64,000 nt of DNA from Nelumbo lutea (lineage: Eukaryota > Streptophyta > Magnoliopsida > Proteales > Nelumbonaceae): NCBI GenBank assembly GCA_022828595.1, contig JAKGHH010000001.1, positions 125,562,999 through 125,626,998 of the forward strand, in the 5' to 3' direction. How positions within the stretch are numbered: the stretch's first letter is position 1; each line of letters opens with the position of its first letter. The translations under genes were made by a program, and so were the position numbers. Positions 10,206-21,539 of this stretch are shown piece after piece. The notes under the pieces were generated by a model that saw only the letters and a program-made list of their open reading frames with translations, was not told the origin of the DNA and did not search any database.

Positions 10206-12364
10206 AATTTGAATGGGCCTAGCTTGAAACCTAAGCCCAAAACATTGTAAAGTTGAGCCCAAAGCCTGGCCTGTAAATAGGTCTAATGAGTAGAGGGTGG
10301 TGGGTGAAAAATCCAGGATTGAAACATCGACAACATTGCTTTTCTAGTGTGTCAAATTTCTATAGATGGGTTAGAGAATTTAGCCTTACCATAACTTTCT
10401 ATATGCTGCAAATTGAAAGGACAATGGCTTGACATCAAGTAGATTCCAATGTAGTGCAATCTAGCCAATTATATGCTTGACATATGATCATTAAGTTTTT
10501 TTGTTCACATTTGGGTGAAAACAAAACACCTAAAACTCTTTATTTAGGCTTAATTTGGGAAGAGTGTAAATACAAATATATATAGTATAAAACCTTGTCT
10601 ATGGTATTTGTAAACCTTGTATTTGTATTGTACATATTTGTATTTATACTCTTTCTAAACCGAGCCTTAGGAGAAAGCACAACTAATCATGTTTTAGAGA
10701 AATAGTATCGATGCTCTTAGAACGAATTTTTCTTAATCAAGTCACTGACTCCGACTTGGCCACAAGAATTGTTGGAAGTTGATTCTTCTTGACTATCCCG
10801 AACAACCAGTGTATGCAGGGAAAAACTTTGGTAAAATGTGTATGTGGAAAGAGCATTATAGACAAAATGGTCTATTGAATGTATACATGTTGTGGTAATA
10901 TGTGTGTTGCCTTAACTTTGTTGAGAAGATATGATATTACCATTGCTTTGTTCACTTTCTTGGGCCGCCTCTCCATATTTAAGCTAGAAACAAAAGACAT
11001 GAAACATGTTAAAAAAGATAAACAAATATGAAATAGAGATATATTGGCTGGTGAAGACAATATATGGTTTTTCACTATAATATCACTATTATTGAATTTG
11101 ATCTTTTACTAATTGTGAGGGCACAAAATGTAATTTGAATTATTACATTTATCATTATTTAATTCTCTCTCATTAAGTCTTTAGGTTATTAACTCTCATT
11201 TTTTTATTAAAACCAACCCAAAGAATGGATTTCTTTTCCTATATGGTGGCGAGTCAACAATGCCAACTTTTTGGGTCAAATGTGTAAATCCTTGATGTCA
11301 TAATTAAATAACAATAAAAATTTAAAATGATGAAAACACAAAAATGTATAAACATTACTTTTGTTAAAAATAGTTAGACACATCTCTAACATGGTATATT
11401 CTTCATATTAAGCAAAAATAGTGTGATAAATAAAACAATTTTATAGACATAAAAATATAAAAAAGTTTGGAAATATATTATTTTCTATTATCACCATCAT
11501 CATAAAAAATTGTCACATGCAAAATACATGCACACTTACTAGTCAAATAAAAAGCCCAGTTCAAATAAGGTTCAACACTTGCCACGTGGATGGTGGTTTT
11601 GAAACAAACTATGTATAGACTATATTTTCCCCATACTTACCTAAATGTAGGGTGGCATGCGTCCCCCTCTAGCTCTAAAATCATGTTGTTTCCTAATTTC
11701 TGAAATCCTTTTGCTTCTTAATTCAAACGAGAATGTTCACTTATCCTTGAATATAAATCAAACCTAATTTAGTTTTCTAATAATTGAAATAAGAATTCAG
11801 TACAAGGGCTTTCAAGATGTCACATTAGTATGAATTATAGTTTTCTAGATCAAATGGTTTAATCAAACATAAACTCATCCTAGAAGATTCAAGACCTAAA
11901 AGCTTGGATATATAGTAGGGCTACAACTTGGGTTGGGTCAAGTTGAACTCCAGGTTAGGCCATTAGGGTAATGGTTGAAAAATATGAATCTTATATACCT
12001 TTGGGATGGTTTAGGGTTGAGACATTGATCACCCTGAACTCGACATATTTTCATAGTTGTATGTATAAATATTTTATAAATATTTATATATGCATGCATG
12101 TAAAATGAACCCAACCTAAAATTCAGTAAACCTTAGTATGCTAATCTTAAATTCTTAATAACTAAAAACTTCTAGCAAAATGAAGTAAACAAACTAGACC
12201 AATCCAAACCTAACCTGCTCCCACCTAAGGTTGGGTTATAGTCAAGGTTAAGCTTGACGGTTCAACAATTAGGGTTGGATTAGGGTTGATTTCAATTTGA
12301 CCAAACTCAGCTCAATTTGCACCTCCATTGGATGGTGGATCTCAAACATAATACAAGTGCCATG
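10206..12364. other. AT-rich intergenic DNA
   Basis: No gene found. About 11925-12300 holds a GGTT/GGGTT-rich stretch starting TAGGGCTACAACTTGGGTTG that resembles eroded hAT-type MITE ends, but no TSD was found. Otherwise simple AT-rich sequence. Confidence 0.4.
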
Positions 12365-12468
12365 GGTCTTGATGTAACCGATTCTAGTCACGTACCAATT
12401 TTTTTGTGATGTATCAATTTTTTGGCTAAGTACCTCGTCATTTGACCTGCTCGCATGAGAGGATGGTA

Positions 12469-12612
12469 GAGCTCCCTGGTGGTGAACTACTTGGTGACGA
12501 GCTCCCTGATGGTAAGCTACGTGGTGATGAGCTCCCTGGTTGTGAGCTACCTGGTGACGAGCTCCTTGGTGGTGAGCTGCCTGGTGACGAGCTCCCTGGT
12601 GGTGAGCTACTT
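12469..12612. repeat. 30-bp tandem repeats, left arm of the palindrome
   Basis: Five units, each starting GAGCTCC and containing GGTGAGCTAC-like sequence, at 12469, 12499, 12529, 12559 and 12589 (the last partial). The right arm has four units in inverted orientation at about 14700-14815. Confidence 0.9.
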
Positions 12613-12944
12613 GGGTGGACTTGTCATTTGACCTGCTCCTATGCATCCTGTAACTCGGGATGGTGGAGCTCCCTGATGTAGCACAACCTGACTGCCCTCT
12701 GCATGAGGTGATCTCCTCTCCTTTGTAGGCGACGGGAGCTGAGGGACCTGCGATAACTCCATCAGAGGACCCGGGGGTATTTTCCCGACGAGGACTCTCC
12801 GATGCCTAAGTTAGCATTCTGATTGTAGGGAGCTTGGAGAGAAATGAGAGAGCTAGAGAGCGGGGATTACCTCAATTTTTCCATTCTCTCCCTCCTTGTC
12901 TTTGGGGGTCGGAGTCCTTATGTAGTGGTGTCCTGTCAAATTAG

Positions 12945-13600
12945 TTGTAACAGCCTCTGTCAAGTCAGGTGTAACCGCCTCTGTCTCTCTGCCGCAGCTG
13001 TTACTGCCATAGTTGAGGTAGCGGGTGCAGGCGGCTGCTGTAGAGTACGGCTCTGCCAGTCAAGGGACAACTCTCAGGGCTGGCAGGCACGGCGCCGCCT
13101 GGTGAGAGACGCGGGCACAGGTCTCCGGATCTATCAGGTACGGTTGTCAGGCAGGAGATCTTCCTGCAATATGCGGAGCTGCCCCTAAGTGGCGAGCTCT
13201 TCGTAAGACGCCAGGCTGCCTGTGGAGTGGCTAGCTGCCTGTGCCGAGCTGCCCCTAAGTGGCAAGCTCTTCATAAGAGTTGTAACGGCCTCTGTCAAGT
13301 TAGGCGTAACCGCCTCTGTCTCTCTGCCGCAGCTGTTACCGCCAGAGCTGAGGTGGCGGGTGCAGGCGGCTGCTGTAGAGTATGGCTCTGCCAGTCAAGG
13401 GACAGCTCTCAGGGCTGGAGGCACGGCGCCGCCTGGTGAGAGACACGGGTGCAGGTCTCCGGATCTGTCAGGTATGGTTGTCAGGCAAGAGATCTTCCTA
13501 CGATATGCCGAGCTGCCTCTAAGTGGCGAGCTCTTCGTAAGACGCCAGGCTGCCTATGGAATGGCTAGCTGCCTGTGCCGAGCTGCCCCTAGCTATACCG
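12945..13600. repeat. 335-bp direct tandem duplication in the left arm
   Basis: TTGTAAC followed by GGCCTCTGTCAAG-type sequence begins at 12945 and again at 13280. Both copies run through a CTCTGCCGCAGCTGTTAC motif and GCTCTGCCAGTCAAGG to GAGCTCTTCGTAAGACGCC. The right arm has only one corresponding copy (14210-14460), so the duplication arose after the palindrome formed. Confidence 0.85.
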
Positions 13601-13752
13601 AGCTCCCCGAGCTATGCCGAGCTGCTTGTGGCAAGCTCTGTCGAGCTGCCTATGGCGAGCCATGCCGAGCTGTCTGTAAGTGGCAAGTTGTGGCAAGCTA
13701 TATCGAGCTGCCCGAGCTGTTTGTAAGTGGCAAGCTTTGGCAAGCTCTACCG

Positions 13753-13875
13753 AGCTGCCTAGTTGTCAAGAGGCTGCACTTTATTTGCATGAGGTGCCAG
13801 GTGTCACAATTTCACTGGAGGGCCAAATCCGCCCTCATACAAATCAAGTGCAGCCTCTTGACAACTGGGTAGCTC
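13753..13875. repeat. core hairpin of the palindrome
   Basis: Inverted arms 13753-13795 and 13831-13875, including AGTTGTCAAGAGGCTGCACT and its complement, with a 35-base loop. Its centre (about 13813) is the symmetry axis of the whole element once the left-arm duplication is discounted. Confidence 0.85.
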
Positions 13876-14460
13876 GGGAAGCTCGGGCAGCTCGGCAGAG
13901 CTTGCCACAGCTTGCCGCTTACAGAGATCGGCATGGCTCACCACAAATAGCTCGACATAGCTTGGGGACCTCGGTATAGCTAGGGGTAGCTCGGCATAGG
14001 CAGCTCGTCACAGGCAGCCTGGCGTCTTACGAAGAGCTCGCCACTTAGGGGCAGCTCGGCACTTACAGGTAGCTCGGCATAGGCAGCTCGCCACAGGCAG
14101 TTGGCCACTCCGCAGGCAGCCTGGTGTCTTACGAAGATATCGCCACTTAGGGGCAACTCGGCACTTACAGGTAGCTCGGCATAGGTAGCTCAGCACTTAG
14201 GGGCAGCTCGGCGTATCGCAGGAAGATCTCCTGCCTGACAACCGTACCTGACAGATCTGGAGACCTACGCCCACATCTCTCGCTGGGCGGCACCGTGCCT
14301 GCCAGTCCTGAGAGCTGTCCCTTGACTGGCAGAGCCATACTCTGCAGCAGCCGCCTGCACCCGCCACCTCAACTCTGGCAGTAACGGCTGTGCCAGAGAG
14401 ACAGAGGCGGTTACACCTGACTTGACAGAGGCTATTACGCCTGATTTGACAGGACACCAC

Positions 14461-14469
14461 TATATAAGG
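14461..14469 (+). promoter_or_regulatory. outward-facing TATA-like box in the right arm
   Basis: TATATAAGG followed by ACTCCGACCCCCAAAG, pointing out of the element toward 14893. It resembles the TATA plus C-rich arrangement of the gypsy LTR at 4042-4020 (minus strand). The left-arm counterpart reads TACATAAGG on the minus strand (about 12920-12930), a weakened version. Confidence 0.45.
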
Positions 14470-14898
14470 ACTCCGACCCCCAAAGACAAGGGGGGAGAAT
14501 GAAGGCATCGGAGAGTCCCCGCCGGGAAAATAACCCCGGGTCCTCTGATTCAGTTCTCGCAGGTCTCTCAGCTCCCGCCGCTTACAAAGGAGAGGAGATC
14601 ACCTCATGCAGAGGGCAGTCGGGTTGCGCTACACTAGGGAGCTCCACCATCCCCTGAGTTACAGGCCGCCTAGGAGCAGGTCAAATGACGAGTCCACCGA
14701 GGTAGCTCACCACCATGGAGCTCGTCACTAGGTAGCTCACCACCAGGGAGCTCATCACCACGTAGCTCACCATCAGGGAGCTCGTCACCAAGTAGCTCAC
14801 CACCAGGGAGCTCGACCATCCTCTCATGCGAGCAGGTCAAATGACGAGGTACTTAGCCAAAAAATTGGTACGTGACCAGAAATGGTTACATCAGGTCT

Positions 14899-15769
14899 CA
14901 CTCTAAGATTTAAGATTTAAGATTGTTCTTTTTTAATAATTCAAGTTAGAAATAAAAATATAGCACAAAAAAAAAATTATGACGTTATATTGGTGTTGTT
15001 CCAATTCATCTACATAAAATGTGAGTTTTAATTAAAAACCAAACCTAATCTACTGTCCTATGTCAAATAAAAAATTCATCCTAAATATTTCAAAACTTAC
15101 CTCTTGGAAAGTGGGTCGCATTGTCGCAAACAAAATACATACGGTATCCCCAATACTAAGTGGGAGGTAATTAGCTAATTTATTATATAAATTACGTGCT
15201 TAACTAAGAAAAATGCACAAACACTAGGACATGTAGGAAATACTCGGCTTGTGAGTTACATTTGTTCACAGATTGCATGGTTCTGGAACGAAAAATGCTA
15301 AAACCATGCATTCCATCTTTGTGGTGATTCTCAACAAATTCTCCTTGTATGAGCATGCGGATGGTTTCATGACAACTAGTGGTTTTCACTTTTCACGGTC
15401 TGGTTTGGTGTGATTTGAATAACATCTCAGACGAAACCAATAAATTACAAGTTGAGAAATTTTCGGATTAAACCAAAATGTTTTGGCAGGGAATCCAAAC
15501 CAGACCAAATCGTTTTATTCTAATTTGGTGTGATTTTTAATACAGTTTGGGCCATTTTATGATCGTATTAGGCTTAACCTGATTAGAAAGTCCAAATGAT
15601 ATACCTACCCTCCCTAAGTTTGTTATTTTTTTTATTGCATGTATTTTCATAGCAGCATCTCGGGAGGTTAGAGAGAGTTAAAATTTTTATTTTATTATTT
15701 ATAATATTATTTCGGTTTATAGTTTGATTTGATTTATAAAATCTGGTAAACCAAAACTTAAACTGTAAA
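14899..15769. other. AT-rich intergenic DNA
   Basis: No gene or clear element seen. Confidence 0.4.
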
Positions 15770-17290
15770 TTATAATTTAGGAAAATGTGGGCGTGCTGTG
15801 CACGTTGAAATTTTAAATTACAATTACAATTTTTATCATCACCATTACTATTACTATTATTATTATTATTTAATTTTGTATTTCATTTCCATCATAAATA
15901 AAAATAATTTTTATTTTAACAATTTTCCATTTAATATGGTGAATATATAACATTAGAAATGTCCCCAAATGTTTTCGACAAAATTGTATACTTTTCATTT
16001 TTTATGTTCTATCTTTTTTAAATATTTATTATTCATCGTTAATAAAAATGATTCTTACATTTCATACTTAATTTTATTTAGTATAATGAATATATAATAT
16101 TAGAGATATGCTCAATTCCTTTTTTGTATTTTTATATATTATTTATTTTGAATTTTTATTATTTGATTATAGCATTATTGGTTAACCCATTTGACTCAAA
16201 TGGTTGAATTTCTTACCCACCATTGGTTGGGAAGAAAATGGTTTTATTCTCAAATTATTTTTCAAAATATTTATTTTTATATTATTAAAATCAATGTTGT
16301 GGATTTAATTAATTGAATTTAATGATGAGAAAAATATATTTTATATATATACCTTAGATATGAGACTTAATGAAAGAATAGGAAAATAATTTTATTCCCA
16401 ATTGGTTTTAAATTTTATATTCCATTTCCATCATTAATTAAAGTATTTCTTATTCATCATACTTATTCTTATCTAATATGATGAATATATGATAATAAAG
16501 ATGTTCCCAAAATTTTCTTTAATTTCAATATTTTTGCATTTTTTATCAAATTTTAATTTTTGTATTTAATTGGCAACAATGCAACATGGGTTGGCCTATT
16601 TGACCCAAAATTGTTTAATTTCTTACCACTACATAAAAATACTGCTTTTCCAAGTCAATTTCAAAAGTACAAGTTTTTATATTATTAGAATTATTATGTA
16701 TGGATTTAATTAGTGGAATTTAGTAATTAAAAGAAACAAAAAATACCTTAAGGGGGCATTCTTTTTCTGGATTTTGAGAGGGGGAAAGTTGGTCAATGGG
16801 ATTTTGATTCCCATTGACCAAGAATCCCATATTCTTTTTTAAGATTTATGTGGGGACCAGGGAAAGTTTATTTTCCTGGGTAAGTGATACCCATCTTCTA
16901 GGTGAGTAAATAACTTTCCCACCTTGGGGGAAAGTTGTCAACACTTGAATGTGACAAAAATTCCCCTTATAATAATGGATTTTTATGGATAAAATGGTCA
17001 TTGTCTTGTTTGCATGAAAAATAAAAGAACACGGGTAAATGCACTTATCCGGGTAAATCTTTCCTGGGAAACACTTACCCTGGTAAATGTATTTATCCGG
17101 GAAAGTAACTTACCAAAAAGCGAACGAGGCACAAATGTATGGTTAAGTGAGGGTGAATGAGAGTTAATACCTTAAATGAAATTTAATGAAAGAGAATTAA
17201 ATGCAATAAATAATAGTATTCAAATTACATTTTCTGCCCTCATAATAGATAGGGACTCTATTGTACTTTTTATAGTAGTATAGATATAGA
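15770..17290. repeat. degenerate AT-rich direct repeats
   Basis: A motif running from TTCCATTTCCATCAT through ATGAATATATAA to AGATG-TCCC recurs near 15880-15970, 16050-16120 and 16420-16510. A second shared motif (GGTTAACCCATTTGAC / GGTTGGCCTATTTGAC, then TTTCTTACC) occurs at about 16180 and 16590. The block starts near GCGTGCTGTGCACGTT and ends near TATAGTAGTATAGATATAGA. It is an unclassified transposon or satellite family interrupted by the MITE at 16752. Confidence 0.45.
16752..17132. mobile_element. candidate MITE
   Basis: Imperfect inverted ends: GGGGGCATTCTTTTTCTGG on the left, GTGCCTCGTTCGCTTTTTGG read from the right. An inner hairpin (TGGTCAATGGGA...TCCCATTGACCA) and GGGTAAGTG/CACTTACCC motifs are present. 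No confident TSD. Confidence 0.4.
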
Positions 17291-18119
17291 TATAACAGGG
17301 GGACTCAAGAGTAGGGACAGTCAGACAGAGTAAGGGATGCATGCGAATTCATAGGTGATAACACACCATTGCTGTGATGAAATGGCTGGTTCATACAAGA
17401 ATTCTCCGCGTACTGTAAGTATTGGAAAGTTTGCAACAGAAAAACCAAAACATGGAAACAGGTCTATGAAAAAGATTCTAGAGCTAGGAAATTAGCATTT
17501 AAAATTGTCCATCTTTGCAAATGTATCAGAATGGGTTTGGATGATACCTACATGGGTGATGGGCCACATTGAAATTGGATCCATTAATATTCTGAACCGA
17601 ACATGATGAAATTAATGATGAGTTGGATTCTACATGGACTTGGATCTGATTCGAATATTAGATATACCCAGGCCCAACCAGGTCAGAGCCCACATCAATG
17701 TGTGTTGGGTTTTAGCGTCGGTTTGCACTACCAGTCTTTAATCTCGGGTTAGAGAGTGGCTCAGATCTGAGGGTTGACCCTAAACCTAGCAGAACCTGTC
17801 CAAGTTGCATCCTTATAAAGTTGTTGAAGAATGAATAGGAATCACGGAAAGTGGCAGCACGATTTAGGTATAAACAGGATTCTGTAGAACATAGATACCT
17901 AATGACTATTATCTCTCTGATGGCTACTTAGTTTGAGGATGTAAGCTTCATACGTGCACCAAGAGCATGAATAAAAAGGATAACGGCAATGGACAGAGTG
18001 AAATGGCGGACTAAGATTGATCAATGTAATCGGAACAAAGCAGCTCGGATGAGTAGGAGTCAGGAGATAGAGAGGGGGGATGTGTTATATAAAAACAGTA
18101 TACCTTTATTTGCTTATAA
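17291..18119. other. unannotated stretch
   Basis: More balanced base composition than its surroundings, but no open frame, TIR or LTR signal that I can support. Confidence 0.35.
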
Positions 18120-18905
18120 ATTTACTTAATACTAGCTAAAACAATCAAAATAAATGCAGTGGAATTCCTTCAAAAAAAGGCATTTTGAAGGATATTTTTT
18201 GTAAAATAACATTTTTTCTTAATGTGGAAAAAAGGAAAAGATATGGCTGAACTTTGATTATTAATAATAACAATACATTACTGATGAATCATCGCTTCAA
18301 GTTTGGTAATTGCAATCACTTCCCATGAACTTTTTGACACAGTTGCAAGTACACCCCTTTATTAGAATTCTCTAACAGAAGGTATGAAAATGTCCAAAAT
18401 ACCCATACAGTTACTATTGAAGTTGGTTTCTACAAAAAGGAAACAATACAAACCTTATGAACAACCAGAAAAGAGAGTATAAAGATGCAAGCTTTACCTT
18501 TGAGCAATTGATATGAAGGGAAAATTCGGAAAATACATCAATTTTAGAAGAGACTGGAATGGTTTGGGGTAGTGATTGATATGAAGAGAAAATTTGGAAA
18601 ATAAATATTTTAGTCAAAAGTAATTGCATGAGTATTTTGGACACTTTCATACCTTTTGTCAAAGGATTCTAAAGGGGTCGTCTACTTGCAACTGTTTCTA
18701 AAAGTTCAAGGGAGGTGATTGAAATTACCAAACTTGAGGGGGGTTTGAAATTTACCCTAATAATAAATTATAGAACATATTACTTTATGACAATTGTATA
18801 TAATTTATAAATAAACTTGGACAAATTAGTAAAGTGTTTTCTCAAACTGCATGCATCATGTGTTGCAAATATGTACAATATTTAAAATTAATATATTTCT
18901 CATAG
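18120..18905. repeat. paralogous block 1 (partner 20235-21235)
   Basis: Shares with block 2 the segments GGAATTCCTTCAAA, ATTTTGAAGGATATTT, GGCTGAACT-TGATTA and CATGCATCATGTGTTGCAAAT in the same order. Block 1 lacks the hAT element of block 2 and has its own insertion (18297-18737). The blocks are direct repeats about 2.1 kb apart. Confidence 0.7.
18297..18737. mobile_element. MITE with long terminal inverted repeats
   Basis: Arms of about 100-115 bp: 18297-18413 and 18640-18737 are reverse complements (TCAAGTTTGGTAATT at both ends, ACAGTTGCAAGTA and GGTATGAAA-TGTCCAAAATA inside). It is absent from the paralogous block, which supports insertion. The right flank continues GGGGGGTTTGAAATTTACCC without a left partner, so the left tip may be lost. 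Mutator-like by TIR length only. Confidence 0.6.
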
Positions 18906-20234
18906 CAAAATTAATTTTGTAAGATTACTATTTCTTATTAATTTTATTTATAAAACTAATCATATATATATATATATATTAATTTTATTTATAACATTAT
19001 AAATTTAATTTGAATTTTTAATTAATAAAAATTAATATTATTATTATTTTAATTACAAATTTGAATTAATTTTTATAATTTTTATACTTATAAATATGAC
19101 TTAAATGGATTAAAATTAAAAGTTTTATAGTTCTATTAATAATAATAAAATTTAATTATTATGCTACCTAATTAAGTCAGTCATGATTGTTTAACCACAT
19201 CAAAAAATTACCTAATTAAATAACTAACTTAAAGTACAGGCATGTTCAATAATTTGTACTTACAGCCGTTATATAACATATGGAGCCATATTGGCATCAA
19301 ACTAATGACCCATATGTTATACACGTCTAAATTCAAAAAGGAGCTATATAGATCTAAGGGTGCAACTTGGAAGAGCCAACTCAAGTCCAAACCGACCCAA
19401 ACTAGAAATTTAAATGGAGTGGACTTGGATTTGGTCTTTGGGTTGGGCTTGATCTTGGGGCTAAATGTTTGGACTTAATTTTTTGGGACAAGCTGAGGCG
19501 TAGCACAAGTTGGACAAATTCGAATTGACCTCAAGCCCAGGCCTTAAGCAGAATTACAAGGGTTGGATTTTATTAATATCACTTTAATTGCTATAAAATT
19601 ATTTTACCTATTAATTTAATTACTATAAAATAATTTTACAATAATTATAATTTAAATAATTCATTAAATATGGTAATTTAATATTAAATTACTTTTTCAA
19701 AAAGTTTGATAATTTATTAACTATAATTACTTATCAATTATTAAGAGTAATATTTAACATTAATTAATTAATCATAAATAATCAGTTAATTAATTATCAA
19801 CTCTACTCAATTAATTAACTGTATTTAGTTTTGTAATTGTATTTTTATAATTATATAGGGAGAAGAAAGAGACAAGATTAAAAGAAATTTTAGGAGATGA
19901 GATGGTTTAGGTAATTAGAATTAGAGAGAGAGAGAGGAAGAAGCTTCGGTTAGGTAAGGGGAGAAAGGAGAAGTTTTTTAGCTGGGATTACACCAATGAA
20001 TACTTATTTGCATTTGGTAAATAATCCCAAATAAGTTTTTATTATTCAAAAAAGCCCAAATTTTAAGCTTATTTCCTTTTTGGCCGATCTTAGCCCATAT
20101 AATGTAACTTTGAAAATACCTATACTACCCTGCTTGAAACAAGTGCTTTTTCACCAAACACTTATGAACCCTTATTAGGACAGGCACTTATTTTTAAACA
20201 CCTATTCATCAAATAATCACTCCCACCCAAATAT
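18906..20234. other. AT-rich intergenic DNA
   Basis: It includes a (TA)n tract near 18962-18980 and a GGGTTGG/CCAACC-rich stretch at about 19350-19560 that may be an eroded MITE. No gene supported. Confidence 0.4.
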
Positions 20235-20267
20235 ATGCTTAGCATAACTTAAAATAGTCAAAGTAAA

Positions 20268-20779
20268 TAGGGCTGTTCATAAGAATGCCCAACCCGACCA
20301 AACCGACTAATCCGGATCGACCCAATCCGAGTCAGCCGGGTTTTCATCAGTACCGGTCGGTTTTCGGGTTGGGCAAATATATAAATTGATATATCGGGTG
20401 AACTAGTCTTCTACTAGTTAGGTAGTTCCTAATTTGAGTAGTTTCCTATTTAACTATAACTAGTCTTCTACTAGAATTAGAAGTCTCATTAGGCAATTAC
20501 AATTAGAATAGGCAATCTATCATAGTTTCTAACTTTCTATTGTCTTTTACACCAAATAGGCAACCCATTATGCAATTACAATTAGAATTCAATTAGGTGT
20601 CCTTTTGTATAGGAGCAAAATCGAAACCGACCGAAACCGGCCCAACCCGACTCAAACTGACTAGGTCGGTTTGGCCTACAGTGGGTTGGTTTCGGTTTCC
20701 ACCTCAGGTAACCCGACCAGGTCGGGTCAGTTGGGAAAACCCCAATAAACCGACGCAACCCAACCCGTGAACACCCCTA
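20268..20779. mobile_element. hAT-type non-autonomous element (512 bp)
   Basis: 12-bp TIRs TAGGGCTGTTCA and TAGGGGTGTTCA (right end reversed), flanked by a perfect 8-bp TSD AAAGTAAA at 20260-20267 and 20780-20787. The related empty site in block 1 has a single AAAATAAA at 18147-18154 with matching flanks. Subterminal GACC/GGTCGG-rich repeats (CCAACCCGACC and CGGTTTCGGTT types) fill the interior. No transposase. Confidence 0.88.
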
Positions 20780-20884
20780 AAAGTAAATGCTATAGAATTC
20801 CTTCAAAAGACCATTTTGAAGGATATTTATTTATGTAAAATAGCATATTTTTTCCTTTGTTATTTTTAAACTAATCTAATTGAT

Positions 20885-21055
20885 GTTAAAAAGACTCTAT
20901 ATCTCCTACTCATGGAAATTCTGCCCATACCTACCCACAATACACTATCCCCATGAATTAGGAACATCTTTCCCTATGAAATGTTCTCCATGTACGACTG
21001 GGATTAACGGGGGCAGAGTTCTTGTGGGCAGAAGATCCAGACTCTATTAAAAGAG
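20885..21055. mobile_element. candidate small MITE, same family as 23845-24050
   Basis: Absent from the paralogous block. It has imperfect inverted ends (AGACTC near 20890 and GAGTCT read from about 21050) and an inner stem built on TAGGAACATCTTTCCC. No TSD resolved. Confidence 0.35.
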
Positions 21056-21242
21056 AGAAAGAGACGGCTGAACTCTGATTACTTACGTAATAAGTTATAT
21101 AGAACAAATTTCTTATGACAATTTATATAATTTAATAGTCTTAGATAAATTAATAAAATAATAACTAGAGGTGCTACTCCTACAGTAGTATGCATCATGT
21201 GTTGCAAATTAATGTGCACTTAAAGTTAAACACTACGTCCAA

Positions 21243-21539
21243 TTAATTGAATACTATTCTCATAATTAACCATACCTCTATCAGTTTCCAAGCGCTATAG
21301 GCTGATGAAGAATCGGCGATGAACCGGAAAATATTTTTATCCACAGCTCGGAAAATGTAGAACAAGGCCCCCGAATCTTTCTTTTTAATCTGTTTATCTT
21401 GTGATGATATTTCCTTTTTAACAACTTCCCATAAATCCTTGGATTTCAACATGACTTTCATCTGGATTTTCCAATCTTCAAAATCTTCCCCATTAAACCT
21501 TGGAAGTAGCAGCTGAAGCAAATCATCACCCTGCTCCAT
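21243..21539 (-). CDS. DUF4219/UBN2-type exon (copia-gag-like N-terminus)
   Basis: An ATG at 21539 opens a frame beginning MEQGDDLLQLLLPRFNGEDF, then EDWKIQMKVMLKSKDLWEVV, the DUF4219-type gag N-terminus (P.F.G..Y..W...M...L). It ends with FIADSSSAYSAWKLIE, where the frame meets a good plant splice donor (GAG|GTATGG at about 21262). The last residues of the 98-codon frame are then intron. No following exon was found before the paralogous block, so this is an isolated first exon of a domesticated or degraded gag-like gene. Exon end inferred. Confidence 0.6.
   Translation of the reverse strand: MEQGDDLLQLLLPRFNGEDFEDWKIQMKVMLKSKDLWEVVKKEISSQDKQIKKKDSGALFYIFRAVDKNIFRFIADSSSAYSAWKLIEVWLIMRIVFN

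Larger units (their letters stand above)
12370..14893. mobile_element. 2.5-kb palindromic (foldback) element with TG...CA ends and 5-bp TSD
   Basis: It begins TGATGTAACC and ends GGTTACATCA, flanked by GGTCT at 12365-12369 and 14894-14898. The two halves are reverse complements along almost their full length, from the outermost CACGTACCAATTTTTT motif to a core hairpin centred near 13813. The left arm is longer because of a 335-bp tandem duplication (12945-13279 and 13280-~13600) and one extra 30-bp unit. The right arm bears an outward TATATAAGG (14461). No transposase, gag or pol. A 5-bp TSD with TG/CA ends is what retroviral-type integrases produce, whereas full-length palindromy is a foldback trait. 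Several open frames inside are translations of the repeats. Confidence 0.8.
20235..21235. repeat. paralogous block 2 (partner 18120-18905)
   Basis: Same landmarks as block 1, split by the hAT insertion at 20268-20779 and by a second small inverted-repeat insertion at about 20885-21055. Confidence 0.7.

Noticed and set aside
12269..12646. 125-codon His/Gln/Ala-rich minus-strand frame
   Set aside because: It is the complement of the 30-bp tandem repeats and crosses the element boundary.
13222..13872. 216-codon plus-strand frame and several other long frames (12844-13188, 14197-14508)
   Set aside because: They lie inside the palindrome, translate its GAGCTG/AGCTC-rich repeats and occur in mirrored versions in both arms. 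No protein-like conservation.
19985..20230. Possible MITE with TTAGCTGGGATTA / ACTCCCACCC ends
   Set aside because: The ends do not form a convincing inverted repeat and no TSD is visible.
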